A DNA stretch of 29,536 nucleotides from JADFRG01 sp048054495 (GTDB lineage: Bacteria; Chloroflexota; Anaerolineae; Anaerolineales; E44-bin32): positions 1 through 29,536 of the forward strand of contig JBGMQN010000052.1 in the NCBI GenBank assembly GCA_048054495.1, in the 5' to 3' direction. The translations under genes were made by a program, and so were the position numbers. This document shows, one piece after another, positions 8,821 through 16,930 of this stretch (positions are counted from its first letter, which is position 1; every line of letters starts with the position of its first letter). A model generated the notes under the pieces. That model was not told where the DNA came from. It did not search any database and was given only the letters and a program-made list of their open reading frames with translations.

Positions 8821-9321
8821 ATGAAGCTAGGAGTGCTGGCGGACACCCACGACAACGTTAATAACCTGGAGCGGGTGCTGGATGCCTATCGTAAGCAAGG
8901 GATCACGCAGGTCATCCACTGCGGCGACATGACCACCGAAGGCACCGCGCGGAGCCTTGAGGGATTTGAAGTGGTCTATGTGGACGGAAACATGGATCGG
9001 GACCTGCCCGAAATCTACCGCACTCTGAGAGATCTCAACCCACATAGCGTTGTCCTGCCCACGTACGAAGGGGAGATTGGGGGAGTCTCAATCGGGGTGA
9101 CCCATGGGGATAATGAGAACGAACTTCGTCGTCTGGTGGACTCGGGAAAACACCAATACGTTTTCTACGGTCACACGCACCGCCGTCGGGACGAAACGCA
9201 GGGTTCGACCCGCATCCTTAATCCCGGCGCCCTCGGGGCTCTTAAGTTTGAATCGCGATCTTATTCGATTGTCGATCTGGACACCGGTGAAGCTACCATC
9301 ATTGAACTACCGAGCGGTTAG
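8821..9321 (+). CDS. YfcE/MJ0936-type metallophosphoesterase
   Basis: A 166-aa single-domain calcineurin-like phosphodiesterase. All metal-binding motifs are present: D8-x-H10 (ADTHDN), D36 (HCGDM), N57 (DGNMD), H95 (THGD) and H118/H120 (GHTH). Family members hydrolyse phosphodiesters such as bis-pNPP in vitro with Mn or Ni, and the natural substrate is usually unknown. The start has a clear GGAGG 7 nt upstream. The length is normal for the family. It closes the rightward 4.2-9.3 kb gene run and converges on the YkuD-family gene. Confidence 0.9.
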   Translation: MKLGVLADTHDNVNNLERVLDAYRKQGITQVIHCGDMTTEGTARSLEGFEVVYVDGNMDRDLPEIYRTLRDLNPHSVVLPTYEGEIGGVSIGVTHGDNENELRRLVDSGKHQYVFYGHTHRRRDETQGSTRILNPGALGALKFESRSYSIVDLDTGEATIIELPSG

Positions 9322-9406
9322 GGTTGCTTGGCCTGACATGCGGCACCCACCGACGTTCTAAGTGTCCTAATCGCAGTCCCGGCGCTGATTTCGACATGGC
9401 TATGCC

Positions 9407-9461
9407 CAAATGGTTGAGTTCGGGCCTAGGCTCGGATCTCGACCACCACCCCGTCTTCGGC
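9407..9461. repeat. Left copy of a 55-bp direct duplication at a gap edge
   Basis: This segment is identical base for base to 9562-9616, and it abuts the first N of the gap. It contains the last codons of the YkuD-family gene. It is best explained as the unmerged end of a contig, not a biological repeat. Confidence 0.9.
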
Positions 9462-9561
9462 NNNNNNNNNNNNNNNNNNNNNNNNNNNNNNNNNNNNNNN
9501 NNNNNNNNNNNNNNNNNNNNNNNNNNNNNNNNNNNNNNNNNNNNNNNNNNNNNNNNNNNNN
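9462..9561. other. Assembly gap (100 N), probably spurious
   Basis: Exactly 100 N between two perfect 55-bp copies of the same sequence. The two contigs most likely overlap, so no sequence is missing here. Confidence 0.95.
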
Positions 9562-9616
9562 CAAATGGTTGAGTTCGGGCCTAGGCTCGGATCTCGACCA
9601 CCACCCCGTCTTCGGC
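9562..9616. repeat. Right copy of the 55-bp direct duplication
   Basis: Identical to 9407-9461 and starting immediately after the last N. The stop codon of the YkuD-family gene (9581-9583) lies inside it and is duplicated at 9426-9428. Confidence 0.9.
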
Positions 9617-11197
9617 CCAGTTGAAGAGACGCTCGGCCGCTTCTGGATCGAGCACCACGCTTCCATAGGAAGCCGGGCTGCCCAGCGCGTTTTCCCACAG
9701 GCGATCGCCGTTCGATAGAAGCGGCAAGCCATGGATCCCGTTGAGCAGGTTGGGCGTGGAGTGGTAGATGCCGAGGAAGGACGGCATCTCGAGGTCCCAA
9801 GTCGAGGCGTATGCGTTCTCGTAATGGGATTTGACCTGATAGATGCCCGGCATCGTGGGCGAACTTGGGATACCGGTGCTGATGACGTGCTCTTGAATGA
9901 CCTCACCCCGCTCCTGGACCCACATGCGGTTCTCCGAGATGCTGATCACGATGCGCTTGCCTTCTACCAGCGGCAATTCCAGCATGGCGTCGCGCGGCGG
10001 AATGGTGAGCGATTCGCTCGCCCTCAGTCCTCTTGCCTTGACCTCTGGATTTTCCTCTAGCCACTGCCAGTATGGGATCCCAACCTTGAAGCTGATCGAG
10101 ATGAGCGTGTCCTGCGGAGTCACGACATAGTATCGGGGGAGGTACCGTACTTGCAGCGGCTCCACTTCCTCTCCGCGCAGGCCAGCCAATAACGATGCGG
10201 TGGCGGCTTCCAGATCGAGCGTCCGTTCTTCGCCAACCGCGGTCTGCAGGCTGGCGATGTATGGCCCCACTGCTTCCTCATCTACCTCAACCCTCAGTCC
10301 TGATCCGTCGCGCTGGATCTGCAACCACGCACTGGCCACCTCACGAGAGGGCGTGAACTCGAGCCACTCGTCGATCACTGGATCATATGCCCGCAAGGTT
10401 GGGCCGGCAGACAGCAGGCGTTCCGCCTCATTCGCCGCCTGGGCGACTCCCTCAATCGCTGGCGGTAGCCCGCGGGTGACCAGCGGGACAAACCCGTACC
10501 GAAGCAGAATCGCACCCGGATCGGCGGCGATGAGCGCCAGGCTCGAATCGATGTCCAGTTGCCTTCCCCATTGAGCGGAAGTTGCGGTCACCTCCCCAGC
10601 GGCCAGCCCCAGCTGGGCATCGGCCGCTGGGATATATGTGGTTTCGGAGAGCGATTCCAGGCCAACCCGAGCGACATCCGGATCGAACGTTACGATAGGC
10701 TTAACCTCCCAGCCCTTGGAGAATGCGGTCAGCATTTGCCTGATCGAGGCAGGCAAACTGGCCTCACGCGCGTACGAGTACGCGATTTCCGCGCTCACAG
10801 CCGCATCCACCGCCAGGCCGAATTGAGCGGGACGCACCGTCCAGATTCGCTCCGCGTCGGCCGTGTCTACCGCGGTCATCACGCGCTCCTGGTTCCAAGA
10901 TTCATCGAGCGTCTCGATGGCCTGATCGAGGCGCATACCGCCCACCGGTACCTCACCTACTCGTACGCCGGGTGCAACGGTCTGGGACATGCGAAGCCAG
11001 CCGTAGGCCCCAACCAGTAGAGCTATGGGCAGGGATAGAAAGATGGCGGCTATAACCCCCACCCAGACCACCCTGGAGCGTGAGGTCCTGGCGCTGGCGG
11101 CATCTGAGTGCAGAGTGCGTGCGCGGAACGGGCGCGCGGGTTGAGTCGCAATAGCACGCACCCGCATGGGTCGAGTTTGCTCCACATTCCCTTGCAT
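9581..11197 (-). CDS. YkuD-family wall protein (VanW-like region, LysM), catalytic Cys replaced
   Basis: A 538-aa membrane-anchored envelope protein. Domains in order: basic cytoplasmic tail, transmembrane helix (about 43-65), VanW/YoaR-type putative peptidoglycan-binding region (about 75-355), LysM-like segment (YYVVTPQDTLISISFKVGIP, about 365-412) and YkuD L,D-transpeptidase domain (about 420-537). The first YkuD motif is kept (GIHGLP). The second, normally S-H-G-C, reads S-Y-G-S, so the nucleophile position is Ser513 (AGC at 9661-9659). If correct, cross-linking activity is unlikely and the protein may only bind the wall. The frame is open to 11278, but that would overlap the divergent radical SAM start, so I chose the ATG at 11197; an ATG at 11167 is also possible. 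Confidence 0.85.
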   Translation of the reverse strand: MQGNVEQTRPMRVRAIATQPARPFRARTLHSDAASARTSRSRVVWVGVIAAIFLSLPIALLVGAYGWLRMSQTVAPGVRVGEVPVGGMRLDQAIETLDESWNQERVMTAVDTADAERIWTVRPAQFGLAVDAAVSAEIAYSYAREASLPASIRQMLTAFSKGWEVKPIVTFDPDVARVGLESLSETTYIPAADAQLGLAAGEVTATSAQWGRQLDIDSSLALIAADPGAILLRYGFVPLVTRGLPPAIEGVAQAANEAERLLSAGPTLRAYDPVIDEWLEFTPSREVASAWLQIQRDGSGLRVEVDEEAVGPYIASLQTAVGEERTLDLEAATASLLAGLRGEEVEPLQVRYLPRYYVVTPQDTLISISFKVGIPYWQWLEENPEVKARGLRASESLTIPPRDAMLELPLVEGKRIVISISENRMWVQERGEVIQEHVISTGIPSSPTMPGIYQVKSHYENAYASTWDLEMPSFLGIYHSTPNLLNGIHGLPLLSNGDRLWENALGSPASYGSVVLDPEAAERLFNWAEDGVVVEIRA

Positions 11198-11264
11198 GTC
11201 ATCGTCAAGGGTGCAAGGAGCTTGCCAAGAACAGACTTGAAGCCCCCCGTGTAGAATAGTTGCA

Positions 11265-12263
11265 ATGGCTCCAACCACCCGGTTTCTTATCTCGCAGGCG
11301 GATTTCGAGCCGGCCTATATGGCATTCCACCGCTCTGGCGAACTTCGACGTCGAGCCGCGGCAGGTCTGGAGCAGTTGAGCCATTGCCTGGTCTGCCCGC
11401 GCGACTGCGGCGTGGACCGCATGGCGGACAAGACCGCGGCATGCAAGACGGGGCGCTATGCCCGTGTCAGCAGCTACTTCCCGCATTCCGGAGAGGAAGA
11501 CTGTTTGCGCGGCTGGAACGGCAGCGGGACGATCTTCTTCTCGATGTGCAACCTGCGCTGCGTCTTTTGTCAGAACTACGACATCAGCCAGGCCGGCGAG
11601 GGTGAAGAGACCGAGCCGTTACGGCTGGCAGAGATGATGCTGGAGCTGCAGGCCATGGGGTGTCACAACATCAACTTCGTGACACCGGAGCACGTCGTCC
11701 CGCAGATCCTTGAGGCGCTGCCGCTTGCCGTCGAAGGCGGACTGCACCTGCCCCTGGTCTACAACACCTCCGCCTACGACTCCATGGACAGCCTGGGGCT
11801 GCTGGATGGAATCGTGGATATCTACATGCCGGATTTCAAATTCTGGGATGCGCGGCTATCGCTGCGTTATTTGCTGGCCAAGGACTATGCCTCGGCCGCC
11901 GGCAGAGCCATCCGAGAGATGCACCGACAGGTCGGCGCGCTCAAGTTCGATGAGCGAGGGTTGGCGAAGCGTGGGGTTCTCGTTCGGCATCTCGTATTGC
12001 CCGGGGAAATTGCGGGCACTGGAGAGATCATGCGCTTCCTGGCGAACCAAATCTCGCGCGATACCTATGTCAACGTGATGGAGCAGTATCGTCCGGCCGG
12101 GAGGGTCAGTTCGGAGAAGTTCGAGGAGATCAACCGCCGGGTCACCGGCAGCGAGTTCCAGGCGGCGATTGATCATGCCCAGGAAGCCGGGCTTTGGCGC
12201 TTTGACGAGCGCCGATCCCCCGCGGCATCCCTATTGCTGCGAGCTCTGACGAGGGACAACTAG
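11265..12263 (+). CDS. PflX-type (COG1313) radical SAM protein
   Basis: A 332-aa radical S-adenosylmethionine protein related to pyruvate formate-lyase activating enzymes. The 4Fe-4S/SAM motif CNLRCVFC gives C95, C99 and C102. An N-terminal Cys cluster (C41, C44, C48, C60 in CLVCPRDCGVDR...C) is typical of the PflX branch and may bind a second iron-sulfur cluster. The partial barrel continues through INFVTPEHV and DIYMPDFKFW. The target protein is unknown and no glycyl-radical enzyme is in the window. No Shine-Dalgarno site precedes the ATG; TAGAAT lies 7 nt before it, so a leaderless transcript is possible (inference). It is divergent from the YkuD-family gene. Confidence 0.88.
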   Translation: MAPTTRFLISQADFEPAYMAFHRSGELRRRAAAGLEQLSHCLVCPRDCGVDRMADKTAACKTGRYARVSSYFPHSGEEDCLRGWNGSGTIFFSMCNLRCVFCQNYDISQAGEGEETEPLRLAEMMLELQAMGCHNINFVTPEHVVPQILEALPLAVEGGLHLPLVYNTSAYDSMDSLGLLDGIVDIYMPDFKFWDARLSLRYLLAKDYASAAGRAIREMHRQVGALKFDERGLAKRGVLVRHLVLPGEIAGTGEIMRFLANQISRDTYVNVMEQYRPAGRVSSEKFEEINRRVTGSEFQAAIDHAQEAGLWRFDERRSPAASLLLRALTRDN

Positions 12264-12330
12264 AAATAAGCTCCAAGCGATAGCTTACACCCCACGAATC
12301 AGCCATAGGCTAGGCTCTCCGCCCTGAGAG

Positions 12331-13039
12331 CTACCCCCCACATTCTCGAATTCCCTGCTCGGCGCTGTCGATGGAAGGATCCATGGACAACGCACGTTCG
12401 AAGTGGTCGAGCGCGCGCTCACAGTCGTCGAAATCCAGGTAAGTCCAGCCTATCAATTCATCGAGCCACGGATCGCCAGGATTCCTTGACGCGGCCCTGC
12501 TCCGGGGACATATAGGCAGGTGTTCCCGCGATTGTGCCGCTCTGTGTCAGCTGGCTGCCCCCCACGATCTTGGCCAGGCCAAAATCGGTGAGCAGCGGCC
12601 AGTCCGGCTTCGGCAGCAGGATGTTGCTGGGCTTGATATCCCGGTGCACGATACCTTGTTCGTGCGCATACTGCAGCGCTCTCGCGATCTGATTGATCAG
12701 CCCACTCATCTGTTCCGGTGCCATGGGCTTTCCCAGCAGCTCGGTGAGGGTACCGGCTTCCACGAACTCCATGACGATAAAGGTGGTGTCATTCTCTTCG
12801 CCGTAGTCAATCACGATCAGGATGTTGGGGTGCCGCAGGCTGGCGATGGCCTTCGCTTCCTGCCGGAAGCGCTTGAGGAAGGTGTCGTCCTGCTCGGCGT
12901 AGTAGGGCGGCATCACTTTTACCGCCACATACCGATCGAGTGAGGGCTGATAGGCCTTAAAGACCGTGGCCATGCCTCCCCTGCCGATCTGGGAAACGAT
13001 CCGATATCCGCCTAGCTCTTGACCGATTAGGCCTTGCAA
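12331..13039 (-). pseudogene. Ser/Thr protein kinase-TPR gene with internal deletion
   Basis: The 5' part encodes a bacterial Hanks-type kinase N-lobe and half of the C-lobe. It has the glycine loop (GRGGMA), VAVKV lysine, catalytic loop HRDIKPSN, DFGLAK and GTPAYMSPEQ. A TTG start at 13039 has AGGAG 7 nt upstream, so the longer frame from 13099 is not needed. After PEQG the frame runs only ten more codons to a stop at 12458. In the next frame, the sequence from about 12490 down to the TAG at 12333-12331 reads as a TPR tail (NPGDPWLDELIGWTYLDF...CERALDHFERALSMDP). The rest of the kinase domain and any membrane and sensor part are missing. This looks like a large deletion joined out of frame. 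Confidence 0.8.
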
Positions 13040-13141
13040 GAATGGGCTCCTGACGACGAATCGGAACAGCTTGATCGTATATCGGAAGGATGCAGCCACC
13101 TACGTATGCGGGAGTGCGGCCTGATTGAGCTCGGGGAAATT

Positions 13142-14377
13142 TTATAAATGTCGGCGCCAGCCCTTCACAAGTTCTGGGAGCGGCGGCCCCGGCGTCAGCC
13201 GTAGTCCAAGGACTCCAGCCAGCGACTTGAGCGAGTCCTGGGCGATTCCGACGGCACGCCCCTCTTCATCTGCGGCCTGGATCTCCTGCGCAAGCCGAAG
13301 AATGACCCGGATGGCTTCCTTCGCATTGAGATCGGCCTCCATCGCCGCCACAAATTCGGCCTCCGCCTCTGCGGGCTCGAGCTCCGGCCCGGAACCATTC
13401 TTCTCTTGAACCGCACGTCTCAGTGTATCGGCCCACTCGGCAGCCATCTCCAGCTCTTGTTCCGAATGACTCCAGGACTCCCGATAATGGTGATTGGCCA
13501 GATATAAGCGGACGGCATTGGGAGACCAGCTCTCGAGCATGTCGCGGATGAGCACCAGGTTGCCGAGGGATTTGCTCATTTTTTCGCCCTCATGCTCGAC
13601 CATCGCGATGTGCATCCAAACGCGAGACAGTGGAACGCCGTGCAGTGCCTCCGACTGTGCGATCTCGCTTTCGTGGTGTGGGAAGATCAGGTCTCCACCA
13701 CCCACATGCACGTCAAGGGTCGCCCCGAGCCGTCCGGCCAAGGTAGAACACTCGATATGCCATCCGGGTCTTCCCGGCCCCCAAGGGCTCTCCCAGGCCG
13801 GCTCGCCGGCCTGCTGCGCCTGCCAGAGCACAAAGTCAAGCGGCTGACGCTTATTGGGATCGTCCGGCGAATTACCGCGTTTGTTAGCGATCGGCAGCAT
13901 CTCTTCTCTCGACAAATTGGAAAGTTTGCCGTAGTCAGGCCAGGACTCGAGATCATAGTAAACCGATCCAGCTTCAACATAAGCATGGCCGGCTTCGACC
14001 AGTCCCTGCACCGCCTGCAATATATCGGAGATGGCGGATGAGGCGCGCGGAAGCTCATCTGGAGCACGGACATTCAACGCGGTCATGTCTTCAATAAAAT
14101 GTGCCGTCCAGCAGTCGCCGAGCCGCTTCCAGTCTTCGCTCCTCTTGGCCGCCTCGCGCAGCATGTCATCGTCGATATCCGTGACGTTCTGGATGTAGCG
14201 TGTGCTCCTTCCTGTGTACTCGAGGTACCGAATAAGGATATCCACAGTGCAGTAGGTAAATGCGTGCCCCAGGTGCGTTGTGTCATACGGCGTAATCCCG
14301 CAAGCGTAGATCCCGAGCGGATCGGAGCTTGGTTCAACGGCTTGCATTTCTTGGGAGAGGCTGCTGTAGAGCTTCAC
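13142..14377 (-). CDS. Cysteinyl-tRNA synthetase/MshC-like cysteine ligase
   Basis: A 411-aa class I synthetase-fold enzyme that activates cysteine with ATP. The nucleotide motifs are HLGH (35-38) and KMSKS (266-270). Zinc ligands match CysRS: C26, C210 (WHIEC), H234 and E238 (PHHESE). Three features resemble MshC, the mycothiol-pathway Cys:GlcN-Ins ligase: the CGITPYDTTHLGHA entry motif, the RPGWHIECS context and the length (MshC is about 410 aa, CysRS about 460). The C-terminal anticodon-binding part is short. It could charge tRNA-Cys or make a low-molecular-weight thiol; the sequence does not decide. The GTG start at 14377 begins the conserved VKLYSSL strand. The frame is open 62 codons further, through the region before the thioesterase gene. 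Confidence 0.82.
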   Translation of the reverse strand: MKLYSSLSQEMQAVEPSSDPLGIYACGITPYDTTHLGHAFTYCTVDILIRYLEYTGRSTRYIQNVTDIDDDMLREAAKRSEDWKRLGDCWTAHFIEDMTALNVRAPDELPRASSAISDILQAVQGLVEAGHAYVEAGSVYYDLESWPDYGKLSNLSREEMLPIANKRGNSPDDPNKRQPLDFVLWQAQQAGEPAWESPWGPGRPGWHIECSTLAGRLGATLDVHVGGGDLIFPHHESEIAQSEALHGVPLSRVWMHIAMVEHEGEKMSKSLGNLVLIRDMLESWSPNAVRLYLANHHYRESWSHSEQELEMAAEWADTLRRAVQEKNGSGPELEPAEAEAEFVAAMEADLNAKEAIRVILRLAQEIQAADEEGRAVGIAQDSLKSLAGVLGLRLTPGPPLPELVKGWRRHL

Positions 14378-14527
14378 GGCATTAGGGCCTAAGAGCGATT
14401 GTAGTCTAGCCGCGCCTGAGGTTCCAGCGCTCCTACCGATCGCTGTGGTATAGTCCGACGCCCAAAATTTCGAATGCCTGAAAGGATGCTTGGCGCGTGC
14501 GTGGGCGCCACCTAGCGAGAACGCATA

Positions 14528-15016
14528 GTGACTGAAACGGAATCCATCTACTTTCAAGACCACATGCCAGGAAACGTGTGTTTCGGGTGTGGCAAATACA
14601 ACGACAAGGGTCTACACATACAGGGCTACTGGGAGGGCGACGAATCGGTCTGCGTCTGGAACTCAGAAACCCGCTATCAGGGCTGGATCAAGATCATGAA
14701 TGGGGGGATTCTGGCAACGCTTATTGACTGTCACTGCATGGGGACGGCCATGGCTGCCGCATACCAAGAAGAGGGACGGTCGCTCGGCTCGGAGCCATAT
14801 TACCGCTACGCTACTGCCAGCATCAAGGTGGACTATCTCAAGCCCACTCCCAACGACCGACCTATCACGCTGCGTGCTCAGGTGGTGGAGATCAAGGGAC
14901 GCAAGACCAGTCTCACCTGCCAGGTTTATTCCGATGGCGACATGACCGCTCGGGCGGAGGTCGTTGCAGTGCGGGTCTTCGAGGGGGAGCAGGAGCAAGG
15001 CAATCCGTTTGCCTAG
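14528..15016 (+). CDS. PaaI-type hotdog-fold thioesterase family protein
   Basis: A 162-aa single hotdog domain. The N-terminal CFGCGKYNDKGL is the small Cys/Gly motif seen in one PaaI/4HBT subgroup. The helix motif NGGILATLIDCHCMGTA carries the likely catalytic Asp where many relatives have HGG...D/E. The family hydrolyses acyl-CoA thioesters in the cytoplasm; the substrate is unknown. A GTG start at 14528 follows GAGAAC at a suitable distance. It is transcribed away from the Cys-ligase gene and its end faces the RACo-like gene. Confidence 0.85.
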   Translation: MTETESIYFQDHMPGNVCFGCGKYNDKGLHIQGYWEGDESVCVWNSETRYQGWIKIMNGGILATLIDCHCMGTAMAAAYQEEGRSLGSEPYYRYATASIKVDYLKPTPNDRPITLRAQVVEIKGRKTSLTCQVYSDGDMTARAEVVAVRVFEGEQEQGNPFA

Positions 15017-15106
15017 TGCTCGGCGCATCTTGCCGCGCCTACCCAGGAGTCAGAGGAAGTAGAAGCAGGCCGACTCATCAGTCGACGCGCGGCTCAGCTT
15101 CCCAGG

Positions 15107-16930
15107 TTAGCCAGGGAAGGTCATAGAACGGTAGAACTTGTCCTGGAAGCCATCGTAAGTCGTTAGTTCGATATAGCGCATTTTTTGGATAATTCGCTCC
15201 GTCTCCTGTCGTTTCTCCTTGGATACAAGTATTAGCCTGGCGCCCGCACCAGCTGCGTTGCCCACTTGCCTGAAGCGGGCCCCAGGCAAGTCTGGAAACA
15301 TGCCGATCCTAATCGCGCTTTTCAAATTAAGGTATGTCCCAAACGCTCCGGCCACAATGATTTCGTCCAAATCCTGAGCTTGAAGCCCGGCCTCATGCAG
15401 CAGGATGTCCGTGCCTGCGCGGATAGCTCCTTTTGCGAGCTGGATTTCGTTCACATCGGATCTGGTAACCCGGATGTCTTTTCCGTGGCCGCTCTCCGCC
15501 GCAGCTACCATAAGCAAATGCGCATTTTTTCCTGAATCCTGGACGAACTGATGCGCCGTATTCAGCCTCCCATTGCCTTCGATAGCTCCGGCTTCGAGCA
15601 TCACAGCGACCGCGTCAAGAATTCCCGATCCGCAGATCCCTACCGCTGGCTGATCTTCAATAGTGTATGTACGCACCTGATCTTCAATGATCTGAACACG
15701 TTCGATGGCACCCGCTGATGCCCGCATTCCATCTTGAATGTGAGCTCCTTCAAAAGCTGGGCCGGAGGCGCAGGAACAGCTGAGTATCTCGTCACCTTGG
15801 CTCAATGAGATCTCTGTGTTTGTCCCGATATCAACGGCAAGGATCTTCTTGTCTGAGCGTTCCAGACCTGTTGCGAGCAACATCGCTACATGATCCGCCC
15901 CAACATAGCCGGCAAGAATGGGAGGGAAAAGAACCTTGGCCATTGGGGCCAGCTCTAGCCCAAGATCGGAGGCGTACACGTAAATGGTGTGGCCAAGTGC
16001 TGGAACATACGGAGCCATCCCCAATTGCTCGACTGGCAATCCTGCAAAGATGTGGTGCATGGCCGTATTGCCCACCACGACCGCATCAACGATCTGGTCC
16101 CTACCAACCCCGGCCGACGAACACATCTCGGCGACCAAGGTATCGATCGCTGCGGAGAGCTTCTCTTGCAGGAAAGCCTGGCCATTCTCGTGAGCCGCGA
16201 TATATGCGATGCGGCTGATTACATCTTCACCAAAACTGATTTGTGGATTCATCGCTCCAAGCTTGGCCAGCGTCTTGCCGCTCTCAAGGTCTACCAGGTA
16301 GGTTGCCAGCTTGGTGGTGCCGATGTCGACGGCCAACCCAATCAGCCGTTTCCCGGGAGAGAGAAATGTCACAATATCGCCATCCCGCCAGACGATCGAG
16401 CCTTTCCAATCCTGCTTCCGAACAAGTGACGGCAATTCCCGCAGTGTGCGGAGGTCGAAGTCCGGACGATGCAACCCACGCTCAAGCAGCGCTTGCTCTA
16501 TTCGGCTGATGTCAGAGCGCAAATCAGACAATGTCGGTGGATCAATCTGCAGCTCAAGTGAGATCACCGCCGGGTCTGCATCGATTTCGGCCTCTTCACC
16601 CTCTATCTGGAGCCTTTGAGCGCTCGTGAGCGATTCCGCAGGAACATAGATGGTTACATCTGCCAATACTTCCGCCTGGCAGGCGAGCCGAAGACCTGAT
16701 TCAAGTTCGTCGCGGTCCAACACATCTTGCTCAATCAGTGAATGGCTGCTGAGTTGTCCGCTCACTTGCTGAATGCGACAGCTGTCACATAATCCCTCGC
16801 CCCCGCAGACCGAGATGATCCCTACTCCAGCTGACTGAGCCGCGCTGAGAAGATCTGTCCCCCGCGCAACCTGAACTCGACGGCCAATCGGCTCGAAATT
16901 CACCTGCACGGTCTTGGGGGCATCAGACAT
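15107..16930 (-). CDS. RACo/RamA-type corrinoid protein reductive activator
   Basis: A 607-aa ATP-dependent activator that returns inactive Co(II) corrinoid proteins to Co(I). The N-terminal plant-type ferredoxin domain has C42, C48, C51 and C84 for a 2Fe-2S cluster (CGGEGLCDSC...C). A linker follows, then a large C-terminal ASKHA-like ATPase domain (about 205-600; GLAVDIGTTKLATYLVDL and LAVDIGTNTEISL phosphate loops, VAGAFGTYL). Length and order match RACo of acetogens rather than archaeal RamA, which has C-terminal 4Fe-4S clusters. Its start overlaps the upstream activation-domain gene by 8 nt, so the two are probably translationally coupled. Its partner is very likely the corrinoid protein encoded at 18835-19485. 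Confidence 0.92.
   Translation of the reverse strand: MSDAPKTVQVNFEPIGRRVQVARGTDLLSAAQSAGVGIISVCGGEGLCDSCRIQQVSGQLSSHSLIEQDVLDRDELESGLRLACQAEVLADVTIYVPAESLTSAQRLQIEGEEAEIDADPAVISLELQIDPPTLSDLRSDISRIEQALLERGLHRPDFDLRTLRELPSLVRKQDWKGSIVWRDGDIVTFLSPGKRLIGLAVDIGTTKLATYLVDLESGKTLAKLGAMNPQISFGEDVISRIAYIAAHENGQAFLQEKLSAAIDTLVAEMCSSAGVGRDQIVDAVVVGNTAMHHIFAGLPVEQLGMAPYVPALGHTIYVYASDLGLELAPMAKVLFPPILAGYVGADHVAMLLATGLERSDKKILAVDIGTNTEISLSQGDEILSCSCASGPAFEGAHIQDGMRASAGAIERVQIIEDQVRTYTIEDQPAVGICGSGILDAVAVMLEAGAIEGNGRLNTAHQFVQDSGKNAHLLMVAAAESGHGKDIRVTRSDVNEIQLAKGAIRAGTDILLHEAGLQAQDLDEIIVAGAFGTYLNLKSAIRIGMFPDLPGARFRQVGNAAGAGARLILVSKEKRQETERIIQKMRYIELTTYDGFQDKFYRSMTFPG

Noticed and set aside
15017..15106. 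Small inverted repeat CGACT-cat-c-AGTCG between convergent genes
   Set aside because: The stem is only 5 bp with no T-tract on either side, too weak to call a terminator.
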